Shown: positions 18,093-25,535 of the stretch, piece by piece | Numbering within the stretch: position 1 is the first letter of the stretch | How the letters are laid out: the number at the start of each line of letters is the position of its first letter | Assembly: GCA_021809105.1 (NCBI GenBank) | Contig: JAKBAM010000004.1 | Location: 94,337 to 158,336, forward strand | Direction: 5' to 3' | DNA from: Actinomycetes bacterium | GTDB lineage: Bacteria > Actinomycetota > Acidimicrobiia > Acidimicrobiales > Palsa-688 | Length of the DNA: 64,000 nt | Notes under the pieces: model-generated | What the model saw: only the letters and a program-made list of their open reading frames with translations | Database searches by the model: none | Told to the model about the DNA's origin: nothing | Made by a program: the position numbers and the translations under genes

Positions 18093-18881
18093 ATGGCTTC
18101 CACCCCCGCGCTCCATTTCGATGCGGTGGACCTGGACCGGGATGGCACCTCGGTGCTCCGCGGGGTCGACCTCACGGTCGGGCCGGATGAGTGGTGGATA
18201 GTCCTCGGGCCCAACGGGTCAGGCAAGACGACCATGTTCCAGCTGGCGTCGGGGTACCTGTTCCCAACCCGAGGCAGCGTCGAGATCCTCGGCTACCGGC
18301 TGGGCTCCGTCGACGTCCGCCAGCTGCGAGAGCGCATAGGTTTGGTCAGCGCAGCGGTGGCCAAGATGCTGGTGCCCTCGCTGACAGCTGCGGAGGTCGT
18401 GATGTCGGCCCGCCACGGCGCCCTGGAGCCATGGTGGCACCGTTACGACGAAGCCGAACGGGCCAAAGCTCACAGCCTGCTCGCTGCGGCCGGCTTCGAC
18501 GCCATCGCCGATCGCCCCTTCGGGGTGCTGTCGGAAGGCGAGCGCCAGCAGGTGCTGCTGGCTCGGTCTCTCATGGTACGTCCCGACCTCCTGCTGCTCG
18601 ACGAGCCAGCAGCCGGGTTGGACCTCGGAGGCCGTGAGCGATTGGTCGCCCGCCTGGGCCAGCTGACGATGAACCCGGGCTCGCCGCCCGCGGTGATGAT
18701 CACCCACCACGTGGAAGAGATCCCCGTGGGAGCCACACACGCGCTCCTCTTGAGGGAGGGTCGGGTCGTCGCTGCGGGTCCCATCGTGGAGACCCTCACC
18801 GACGGCGCGGTCTCGACGACTTTCGGACTGCGCCTGAGGCTCCGTCACCACGAGGGTCGCTGGAGCTGCCGGGCGGCGTGA
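18093..18881 (+). CDS. ABC transporter ATP-binding protein
   Basis: A 262-residue single ABC ATPase. Walker A is GPNGSGKTT, the signature is LSEGERQQV (Glu replaces the usual Gly in LSGGQ), Walker B is LLLLDEPAAGLDL and the switch His is in VMITHHVEEIP. The sequence style (GYRLGSVDVRQLRERIGLVS) resembles the ModF/YlmA-like subgroup of ATPases that lack a nearby permease. No membrane partner is encoded here, so transport is unproven. The gene abuts the convergent dienelactone hydrolase with no spacer. Confidence 0.88.
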   Translation: MASTPALHFDAVDLDRDGTSVLRGVDLTVGPDEWWIVLGPNGSGKTTMFQLASGYLFPTRGSVEILGYRLGSVDVRQLRERIGLVSAAVAKMLVPSLTAAEVVMSARHGALEPWWHRYDEAERAKAHSLLAAAGFDAIADRPFGVLSEGERQQVLLARSLMVRPDLLLLDEPAAGLDLGGRERLVARLGQLTMNPGSPPAVMITHHVEEIPVGATHALLLREGRVVAAGPIVETLTDGAVSTTFGLRLRLRHHEGRWSCRAA

Positions 18882-19589
18882 TCAGCGGACGTGCTCCTTC
18901 AGGAAATCCACGGCGCGGCCCCAGGCGACAGCGGCGTGCTCGGGGTCGTAGGTGCCCAGCAGGTTCTCGTCGTTGACGAAGGCGTGGCCGGCGGGGTACT
19001 CGTGGACCTGGGGCGTGACTTTGGACTCGCTGCGCACCTTGTCTGCGACGCCGCGAGCTGCATCGACTGGCATGAAAGCGTCCGAGCTCCCGATGTGCAT
19101 CTGGACCGCCGCCTCGATGCCAGATAGGTCGGGCAGGTCCGGGCCCACCGGATAGAAGGGTACTGCCGCGGACACCCGCTCCCCCTCTTGGGCCGCCAGG
19201 GTGAGCACGAAGCGCCCACCCATGCAGAAGCCAATGGCCCCGACCGTGGAGCTGGTCGTCTCCGGGCGCGACAGCACGAAGTCCACGGCGCCACCCAGAT
19301 CGCGAGCGGCACTTGCGAGCGGCAATGCCTGCATCAGGGCGCCCGCCTCGTCGGCGTCATGGGTCGTCGCCCCGCCATAGAGATCCGGGGCCAGCGCGAC
19401 GAAACCCTTGCCAGCCAGGCGATCGGCGATCGCACCTATGTGAGACGTGAGGCCCCACCACTCCTGGATGACGATCACCCCCGGACCGGCACCCGACGGC
19501 GGAAGGGCCAAGTAGCCGTGCGCCTCTCCACCGTTGCTGGGAAAGGTGACGTTCTGCTGCGGGTTGGTGTGCTCGGTGTCTGCCACCAT
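18882..19589 (-). CDS. Dienelactone hydrolase family protein
   Basis: A 235-residue alpha/beta hydrolase of the dienelactone hydrolase family. The Cys nucleophile is in IGFCMGGRF, the acid is in MHIGSSDAFMPVD and the His in YPAGHAFVND, matching the Cys-Asp-His triad. The N-terminal blocks VIVIQEWWGLTSHI and FVALAPDLYGG are characteristic. Characterised members open dienelactones in chloroaromatic degradation, but many act on other esters. No signal peptide. It is divergent from the DUF1800 gene across 66 bases. Confidence 0.92.
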   Translation of the reverse strand: MVADTEHTNPQQNVTFPSNGGEAHGYLALPPSGAGPGVIVIQEWWGLTSHIGAIADRLAGKGFVALAPDLYGGATTHDADEAGALMQALPLASAARDLGGAVDFVLSRPETTSSTVGAIGFCMGGRFVLTLAAQEGERVSAAVPFYPVGPDLPDLSGIEAAVQMHIGSSDAFMPVDAARGVADKVRSESKVTPQVHEYPAGHAFVNDENLLGTYDPEHAAVAWGRAVDFLKEHVR

Positions 19590-19655
19590 GGGCCTCTACC
19601 CGGCTCCTCACCCCCCGCTCACACTTTCCTAAAGTGACCGTGGCTCACTTCTCCC

Positions 19656-20999
19656 ATGGACCCGGTGCGAAGCGATGTCGCTCTGCTCTACAGGCGTGCC
19701 GGCTTCGGAGCCACCCCGGCGCAGCTCGATGCCGCCGCCTCCGCCGGTTACGAGGCGACCGTTGAAACACTGATCGCCGGCTTGCAGGGACCCGACCCAG
19801 GCGGCGATTCCGTCCACGTCCCCGCGTTCAGCCACGCCACCAAGCCAGCGGGACCACCCGGCTCAGTCGCCCGCAAGGCCCAGCAGAAGTCCTTGGCGGG
19901 CCAGTACCGAGAGCTCCAGTCATGGTGGGCACAGCGCATGGTTGCCACCTCGACTCCCCTACGCGAGAAGCTGACGCTGTTCTGGCACGGGCACTTCGCG
20001 ACCGGCTTCTCCAAGGTGCGGGACGTCGCCGCCATGTACGACCAAAACCAACTGTTGCGCTCCGCCGGTGGCGGCTCGTTCGAGGCGCTGGTCCAAGCGG
20101 TGGCCAAAGGCGAGGCGATGATGCGTTGGCTCGATACAGCCACCGACAAGAAGAACCATCCAAACGAGAACTTCGCTCGCGAGTTGATGGAGCTGTTCAC
20201 TCTCGGCCTGGGCAACTACGCACAAGCCGACGTAGTCTCCGCCGCCCGGGGCTTCACCGGCTGGGTTACCGATCCTCGCGACGGCTCGTGGCACATACAG
20301 CCGGCCCAGCACGACGACGGCTACAAGACCTACCTCGGGCATACCGGCAACTACGGCGGCGAGGACATCATCCACCTAGCGGTCAACGATCCTGCCTCAG
20401 CGCGCTTCGTGCTGAGCAAGCTGTGGAGCCACTTCGCATATCCGGTGGCCCCATCGGATCAGGTGGTGAGCGACCTACTGGCGGCCTACGGGCCAGGATC
20501 GGACGTGACCGCCGCCCTGAAGGCCCTATTCCTGCACCCGGCCTTCCGCTCGACGACCGCCCGCCAGGGCCTGGTCAAGCAGCCCATCGCCTATCTGGTC
20601 GGGGCGGCGCGCTCTCTCGGGCTGAGCGCCACGTTGGAACGCACGCAGGCCGCTCCCGCCACCAGCCATCCGCTCGCCCAGGGCCTGCCGGCCATGTCGA
20701 CGCGTCTGGCCCAGACCTTGTTCGACCCTCCCAACGTCGGAGGCTGGGGACAGAACGCCTACTGGATCGATACCGCCACCTCGCTTGCCCGGCTGGATAT
20801 CGCCGCACAGATGGGTGCAGCGGCCGATCTGAGCGCCCTGCACGCTTCAGCCGCCTCGGCCCGCTCCGAGGCGGTAGCGATCATGCTCGGCCTCGACGGG
20901 TGGGGACCGACCACGACTGCGGCCCTGAACCACGCCGCCGGCGACCCGATATCCCTGGTCGCTACCGCTCTCACCGCGCCCGAATACGTCCTGGAATGA
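19656..20999 (+). CDS. DUF1800 domain protein
   Basis: A 447-residue protein of the DUF1800 family. Diagnostic stretches are LYRRAGFGATPAQLDAA at the N-terminus, REKLTLFWHGHFATGFSKV, NHPNENFARELMELFTLG, DVVSAARGFTGW and LFDPPNVGGWGQNAYWI. It is mostly helical and has no signal peptide visible. The family nearly always sits beside a DUF1501 protein; its biochemical role is not known. The stop is followed within eight bases by the DUF1501 start, so the two are co-transcribed and probably co-translated. Confidence 0.93.
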   Translation: MDPVRSDVALLYRRAGFGATPAQLDAAASAGYEATVETLIAGLQGPDPGGDSVHVPAFSHATKPAGPPGSVARKAQQKSLAGQYRELQSWWAQRMVATSTPLREKLTLFWHGHFATGFSKVRDVAAMYDQNQLLRSAGGGSFEALVQAVAKGEAMMRWLDTATDKKNHPNENFARELMELFTLGLGNYAQADVVSAARGFTGWVTDPRDGSWHIQPAQHDDGYKTYLGHTGNYGGEDIIHLAVNDPASARFVLSKLWSHFAYPVAPSDQVVSDLLAAYGPGSDVTAALKALFLHPAFRSTTARQGLVKQPIAYLVGAARSLGLSATLERTQAAPATSHPLAQGLPAMSTRLAQTLFDPPNVGGWGQNAYWIDTATSLARLDIAAQMGAAADLSALHASAASARSEAVAIMLGLDGWGPTTTAALNHAAGDPISLVATALTAPEYVLE

Positions 21000-21006
21000 G
21001 GAAGCC

Positions 21007-22305
21007 GTGAGCGCACCGCCGACTGGGCCAACCGGCCAGCCAGAACCCCCACCCGTCGGCGACGACGGCCTGCTACGCGGGAGGCTGACCCGACGCCGGG
21101 TCCTCGCCGGTGCTGGAGTCGTGGCGGGAGCCGGGATCCTCGGCGCCACCCTGGACCAGCGCGGCTGGCTGTCGTCCACCGCAAATGGGACCCGCGGCCA
21201 TTCATCCAGTGGGGGGATCGCCGTGCTGGTCACCCTCTACGGGGGCAACGACGGACTCAACACCGTGGTTCCGGCCTCGGACCCGGCCTATCGAGCTGCT
21301 CGACCGGACCTGGGCTACCAGCCCGGCGAGGTTCTGCCCCTCGCCGACGGTTTGGGACTCAACCCGAAGATGCCGCTCATGAAGAAGCGGTGGGACGACC
21401 GTCAGCTGGCAGTCATCAGGGGGGTGGGATACCCCTCGCCGAGCCTCAGCCACTTCCAGTCGATGGACATCTGGCAGACGGCTCAACCTGACGGTACCGG
21501 CTCGGGGTGGTTAGGTCGTTGGCTCGACGCCACGGGCTCCGATCCCATGCGGGCGATCAGCCTTGGTGCCAGCCTGCCACCAGCAATGCGGGGCGAGCGT
21601 CAAGCGGCCACGGCGATCACCTCCGGCACCATCACGCTTCCGGGCAGGTCGCCGCTGGTGGCGGGATTCGCCGCTTGCGCCCAGCCGGGCTCGGACCGCT
21701 CCGCGTTGGAAGCGTCAGTAGCTGGCTCAGCGGCGGAACTGTTGCAGGTGCGAAGCTCGCTCGCCAGCCTCACGGGCCAGGCGGCGCCCGCGTCCACCTC
21801 CGGCCGCCTGGCCGCGGCGGGGACGGCGACTTTCGGCGACCAGCTCGCAGTGGTCGCCGACCTCATCAACGCCGGCGCCCCGACCCAGGTGTACCAGGTC
21901 AGCCTGTCCAGCTTCGACACCCACGCCAACGAGAAGTCGGCCCACGAAGGACTATTGGCAAACCTCGACGGCGCCCTCGACTCCTTCCTAACCGCCGTAG
22001 CCCGTGGCCCGAGGGCCGCCGAAGTCGTCGTTTTCACCGTGTCGGAGTTCGGGCGGCGAGTGGCTCAAAACGCCAGTGGTGGCACCGATCACGGCACTGC
22101 CAGCAGCTTGTTGGTCGCTGGCCACGGCGTTCGTGGGGGTCGCCTCTACGGCGACCAGCCATCGCTCACCTCTCTCGACGCGAACGGCAACCTCCGCTGG
22201 ACGGTCGACTTCCGATCCGTCTACGCCACCATCCTTGCCAGCACTCTCGGCGTGGAACCGGCAAGCGTGCTCGGCGCTTCCTTCCCTGTCCTCGGGTTCC
22301 TCTAG
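21007..22305 (+). CDS. DUF1501 protein with Tat signal
   Basis: A 432-residue DUF1501 (sulfatase-like fold) protein. The N-terminus carries a twin-arginine signal, LTRRRVLAGAGVVAGAGILG, so it is exported folded, which usually implies a cofactor or metal. Family blocks are VTLYGGNDGLNTVVPASDPA, HFQSMDIWQTA, YQVSLSSFDTHANEKSAHEG, VFTVSEFGRRVAQNASGGTD, HGTASSLLVAGHGVRGG and DFRSVYATILASTLG. The S/T-D-H spacing recalls the alkaline-phosphatase superfamily. The GTG start has GAGGAA five bases upstream. Role unknown; the DUF1800 partner may be its assembly factor (inference). Confidence 0.93.
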   Translation: MSAPPTGPTGQPEPPPVGDDGLLRGRLTRRRVLAGAGVVAGAGILGATLDQRGWLSSTANGTRGHSSSGGIAVLVTLYGGNDGLNTVVPASDPAYRAARPDLGYQPGEVLPLADGLGLNPKMPLMKKRWDDRQLAVIRGVGYPSPSLSHFQSMDIWQTAQPDGTGSGWLGRWLDATGSDPMRAISLGASLPPAMRGERQAATAITSGTITLPGRSPLVAGFAACAQPGSDRSALEASVAGSAAELLQVRSSLASLTGQAAPASTSGRLAAAGTATFGDQLAVVADLINAGAPTQVYQVSLSSFDTHANEKSAHEGLLANLDGALDSFLTAVARGPRAAEVVVFTVSEFGRRVAQNASGGTDHGTASSLLVAGHGVRGGRLYGDQPSLTSLDANGNLRWTVDFRSVYATILASTLGVEPASVLGASFPVLGFL

Positions 22306-22307
22306 AG

Positions 22308-22598
22308 TCAGGCGCTGGCGAGGACGCGCTCGAGGCGGGCGTCGATATCTTGTGCGGCGTAGAGGTGACGAGCCAGCGTCTCGGTGAGCCACCGCTCGAT
22401 TTCGGAGCGCACGTCACCCTCGGGTAGCTGCCCCCAGAGGTCGAGGAGACGATCCTGCACGTCGGTGGCGGACACGGACCCCTGGCCGCCGAGCTCGCTG
22501 CGCCATGCCGAGATGATCGGCTCGAGGTTGGGGAAGGTTGCCTGCGCTTCGGTCACCTGCCCAGGGTAGAGGCCCGGGGCGCCTAGGTGGCGCGCCAT
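22308..22598 (-). CDS. Small hypothetical protein, 96 residues
   Basis: A 96-residue soluble, mostly helical and acidic protein. It has a GQVTEAQATFPNLEPIISAW segment and an amphipathic C-terminal helix (IERWLTETLARHLYAAQDID). I do not recognise the family. It begins three bases after the stop of the upstream crotonase gene on the same strand, so it is very likely translated from the same message. It converges with the DUF1501 gene, the stops being two bases apart. Confidence 0.6.
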   Translation of the reverse strand: MARHLGAPGLYPGQVTEAQATFPNLEPIISAWRSELGGQGSVSATDVQDRLLDLWGQLPEGDVRSEIERWLTETLARHLYAAQDIDARLERVLASA

Positions 22599-22601
22599 CT
22601 G

Positions 22602-23459
22602 TCACATCGGGGTGGAACGCTGTCGCACATCCGCCGGCGCAAGGTCGGTGTACGCGGCGGCCCGCCTGTCGAGGTGGGCGGCGACGGCCTCGCTCTGGTT
22701 GGGGCTGCCGATGAGGGCGATCATCGTCCGCTCCTCGTCCAGGAGGTGCTCGTCGGGCCCGCGCCCCAGCGAGAGGTCGATCAGCCGCTTCCCGTGACGG
22801 ATGGCATGAGGGCTCTTCCCGGCGATCTCAGCCGCCAGGTGCAAGGCAGCGGAGCGAGGGTCTTCAGCCAATTTGCTCGCAAGACCGATCTGCACGGCTT
22901 CTTCCCCCGAGACCATCCGCCCGGACCAGGTCAGCTCCTTGGCCACATCCGCCCCGACCAGGCGAGGCAGGAGGTAGGTCCCGGCCATGTCCGGGATCAG
23001 GCCCCACCGGATCTCCAACACTGAAAGCTTGGCGTCCGGGGCAACTATACGCAGGTCAGCTGCCATGGCCACCTGTAAGCCAGCGCCTAGGACGACACCG
23101 TGCAGAGCAGCGATCACCGGCGTACTTAGGTCCTTCCAGACCCACGCCGCCCGCTGAGCGTGGTTGGCAGGACCGGCCCCGCGTCCCCCGACCAAGCGCG
23201 TTGCGACTCGAGATGACGACCCCCCGGCCATCCCGGCGAACATAGCTACGTCCAGGCCTGCCGAGAATCCCCGACCCTCGCCCGACAGGACGACGGCCCG
23301 GATACGCGGGTCCGTGGCTAGAGCCTCCCCCGCCTCCACCAGGCCGTCGAACATCGCGCCGTCGAACGCGTTGAGCTTCTCCGGTCGGTTGAGCCTCACG
23401 TCGGCCACATTGTCGGTCACAGTCAGAGTGACCCGTGGCTGCTCGGGCTGGGAAGGCAA
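22602..23459 (-). CDS. Crotonase/enoyl-CoA hydratase family protein
   Basis: A 285-residue crotonase-fold protein. It has the N-terminal ADVRLNRPEKLNAFDGAMF block, the first oxyanion-hole loop GRGFSAGLDVAMFAG and the second HGVVLGAGLQVAMAADLRI, followed by LEIRWGLIPDMAGTYLLPRL. Of the two glutamates of classical enoyl-CoA hydratase, the first is replaced by Gln (GAGLQVA) while the second (LEIRWGL) is kept. It may be a hydratase with altered chemistry, an isomerase or a thioesterase-like member. It is cotranscribed with the downstream 96-residue protein. Confidence 0.88.
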   Translation of the reverse strand: MPSQPEQPRVTLTVTDNVADVRLNRPEKLNAFDGAMFDGLVEAGEALATDPRIRAVVLSGEGRGFSAGLDVAMFAGMAGGSSSRVATRLVGGRGAGPANHAQRAAWVWKDLSTPVIAALHGVVLGAGLQVAMAADLRIVAPDAKLSVLEIRWGLIPDMAGTYLLPRLVGADVAKELTWSGRMVSGEEAVQIGLASKLAEDPRSAALHLAAEIAGKSPHAIRHGKRLIDLSLGRGPDEHLLDEERTMIALIGSPNQSEAVAAHLDRRAAAYTDLAPADVRQRSTPM

Positions 23460-24037
23460 AGGTCCTCCTGGATGGCGGCGTCGCTACACGACGACCTGTC
23501 GCAGCGCCACTGTACGGGGTCGCCGCCGCAGACCCCCTTTCCCAACAGCCCGGCAGCAGGGTTCGCTCAGTCCGCGGTTTCCCGCGGCGAGCTGTGCAGA
23601 AAGGCCGTTGATGGCATGGCGGACTGTCGAATGCATCCCATCGTGCTGCGACCACTTGCAAGCCGGGCATCGAACCCCCGAAACCAGGTCTCCAGAGACG
23701 TTGCTCCAGGGGATGCGCCTGCCCCGGGATGAGCCCCCGACCGCCTCACCAGGCCCCTTGGCAACACACAATCCTTAACAGTTTCTCATCCCGTGTGAAG
23801 CGCCCTCAACCCCTCTGAGCAGCCTCGATAGTCATGTGGCGAGGCCATCACACAGCGCAAATACGAGTACTGAGTCCCAGGAATATGATGGCAACACCGA
23901 GGATCTGTATACTCTCCAGCTGAGAAACGACAAACGCGCCCCGGTGACCGTCCTAGAGACCGCTGGCAGGTGCTGTACGCCCCACCTCCGCCCCACCCCT
24001 TTCTGGCGGAGGCCCGCACTGGGCCGTCTCGCGACTT
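23460..24037. other. Gene-poor intergenic region, 578 bases
   Basis: No convincing gene. Several short open readings exist; the best (reverse, 23484-23771, 95 codons) has a CPAC motif but no credible ribosome site. Structure seen: a perfect hairpin of two CCGCGG halves around TTTC (23572-23587), and a CCTCG/CGAGG pair at 23823-23844. Bases 23760-23930 are clearly richer in A+T than the surroundings and contain TATGAT (about 23884) and TATACT (about 23908) hexamers that could be -10 boxes for the secreted protein downstream, but neither has a good -35 at 17 bases. Confidence 0.4.
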
Positions 24038-25483
24038 TTGCCTTTCGCAGGCTGGCGCAGCGCGCTGAAACGAGAGGGAGAAGCAACTCTGACGTTGAAC
24101 GAGAGAAGTTCCAGCCGCCTGTCTTCGGGCGCGCCCCCCCACCAACCGCAACAGGGCCGGCCACCGCGGGCCCGGCGAACCCGACCGGGGCGCCTTCCCC
24201 GCCCGCTTGCCGCAGCCGTGCCGCTGATGGCTGTGGGTGCCGGCGTCCTGGTGCCCGTAGCCGCTCCGAGTCACCACGGTGCCCTTCCGCATCTCAGCCT
24301 GAAGGCCACCGACGCGGCGGCAAGCCTGCCAGGCGTCGCCGCTCTACCCGCCGCGGCGCCCAGCCCTCCCCCGGCAAGCCCGCCCAGCGATACGCCCGGA
24401 GCCGTCGCCGGCTTCGGTGCAAGCCCCGTTTTGGGGGCCCCCGGCGCGGCCCTGTCGGCCCCGATCGTCGGGATGGCGCGCACCCCCTCGGGTACCGGCT
24501 ACTGGCTGGTCGGCGCGGACGGCGGCGTGTTTCCCTACGGCGACGCACGGTTTTTCGGTTCGCTGGGTGCCACGCGCCTCAACAAGCCCATCGTCGGCAT
24601 CGCCGCCACCCCCAGCGGCAACGGCTATTGGTTGGTGGCGTCAGACGGCGGGATATTCCCCTTCGGCGACGCCGGCTTCTTCGGTTCGCTGGGTGCCACG
24701 CGCCTCAACAAGCCGATCGTCGGCATCGCCGCCACCCCCAGCGGCAATGGTTACCTGCTGGCTGCTTCGGACGGCGGGATATTCCCCTTCGGCGACGCCG
24801 GCTTCCACGGGTCGCTCGGAGCAACCCCCCTCAACAAGCCCATCGTAGGGGTGGCCGCTACCGGCTCCGGTGAGGGGTACTGGCTCGCTGCGTCCGATGG
24901 CGGCATCTTCAACTTCGGCGACGCCGGCTTCCACGGGTCGCTCGGAGCAACCCCCCTCAACAAGCCCATCGTGGCGATCGCCCCCTCGCCCACCGGCGGG
25001 GGCTACTGGCTGGCGGCCGCGGACGGCGGAGTGTTCAGCTTCGGCGATGCCCTGTACAGCGGTTCGCTCGCACCGGAGCCCTCGAACACAGCGGTGACCG
25101 CCCTTGCCCCCGGCACCAGCGATTCGAGCTACTGGCTCGCGACGGCTCCGGCTCCCCCGCCCCCGCCCCCGGCTCCCGCATCCGTCACCGCACAGGTTGC
25201 AGCGGCTTCCAGTGGCGGCCGCCCACTCGGGTCGTTCGTCGTCACCTGCTACGACCTGCCTGGTACTACCGCCAGCGGAGCGCCGACGTCTATGGCAACG
25301 GTCGCCGTGGATCCCTCGGTCATCCCTATGGGCTCGACCATCGACATAGCCGGGGTCGGCACTCGAGTGGCTCAGGATACCGGCGGTGCAATCGTCGGGC
25401 ATCGCCTCGACCTGTGGCTGCCGACCTACGGCGACTGCGCATCTTGGGGCGCACAGACGCGAGGCGTCACGTTGGTCAACTGA
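24038..25483 (+). CDS. Exported repeat protein with C-terminal 3D domain
   Basis: About 481 residues. The N-terminus is Arg-rich followed by a signal-like hydrophobic segment (LAAAVPLMAVGAGVLVPVAA). A Pro/Ala linker leads to five complete 42-residue repeats plus a partial sixth (GYWL..DGGIF.FGDA.F.GSLGAT.LNKPIV). After a Pro-rich spacer comes a 3D domain with VAVDPSVIPMGSTIDI, AQDTGGAIVGHRLDLWL, showing the three Asp of the lytic-transglycosylase-like double-psi barrel. It is probably secreted to the cell wall, the repeats forming a propeller-like binding platform (inference) and the 3D domain acting on peptidoglycan. The start is uncertain: a TTG at 24038 or a TTG at 24095 behind AGGGAG. A strong hairpin follows the stop. 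Confidence 0.82.
   Translation: MPFAGWRSALKREGEATLTLNERSSSRLSSGAPPHQPQQGRPPRARRTRPGRLPRPLAAAVPLMAVGAGVLVPVAAPSHHGALPHLSLKATDAAASLPGVAALPAAAPSPPPASPPSDTPGAVAGFGASPVLGAPGAALSAPIVGMARTPSGTGYWLVGADGGVFPYGDARFFGSLGATRLNKPIVGIAATPSGNGYWLVASDGGIFPFGDAGFFGSLGATRLNKPIVGIAATPSGNGYLLAASDGGIFPFGDAGFHGSLGATPLNKPIVGVAATGSGEGYWLAASDGGIFNFGDAGFHGSLGATPLNKPIVAIAPSPTGGGYWLAAADGGVFSFGDALYSGSLAPEPSNTAVTALAPGTSDSSYWLATAPAPPPPPPAPASVTAQVAAASSGGRPLGSFVVTCYDLPGTTASGAPTSMATVAVDPSVIPMGSTIDIAGVGTRVAQDTGGAIVGHRLDLWLPTYGDCASWGAQTRGVTLVN
24461..25090 (+). repeat. Five tandem 126-base direct repeats
   Basis: Inside the secreted protein gene, five in-frame 126-base units start at 24461, 24587, 24713, 24839 and 24965, with a partial sixth from 25091. 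Adjacent units share long near-identical DNA: units 1 and 2 over the GSLGATRLNK segment, 2 and 3 over PIVGIAATPSGNG, and 3 and 4 over GFHGSLGATPLNK. This suggests recent duplication or gene conversion and makes copy-number change likely. Confidence 0.92.
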
Positions 25484-25488
25484 GCTTT

Positions 25489-25535
25489 GGCACCTCTCGT
25501 AACGCGCCGTCTCGCGGCGTGCTACGAGGGGTGCC
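25489..25535. terminator. Long hairpin between convergent genes, probable bidirectional terminator
   Basis: Thirteen bases at 25489-25501 (GGCACCTCTCGTA) pair with 25523-25535 (TACGAGGGGTGCC, one G-U). The stem continues after a small mismatch through CGCGCCG/CGGCGTG to a five-base loop, about 20 pairs in total. It fills almost the whole gap between the 3D-protein stop and the ABC-F stop. No run of T follows on either strand, so if it terminates it does so as a tail-less hairpin, common in high-GC actinobacteria. Confidence 0.75.

Noticed and set aside
23650..23690. GTTCGA-type T-loop on the reverse strand, suggesting a tRNA
   Set aside because: The five-pair T stem fails, and no matching acceptor, D or anticodon arms can be laid out around it.
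23484..23771. Reverse 95-codon frame with a CPAC motif
   Set aside because: No believable ribosome site, no recognised family and no codon pattern like its neighbours; kept only as a remark in the gap description.
24461..25090. A CRISPR-like array from the evenly spaced repeats
   Set aside because: The repeats are 126 bases, in frame, without spacers, and encode a protein domain.
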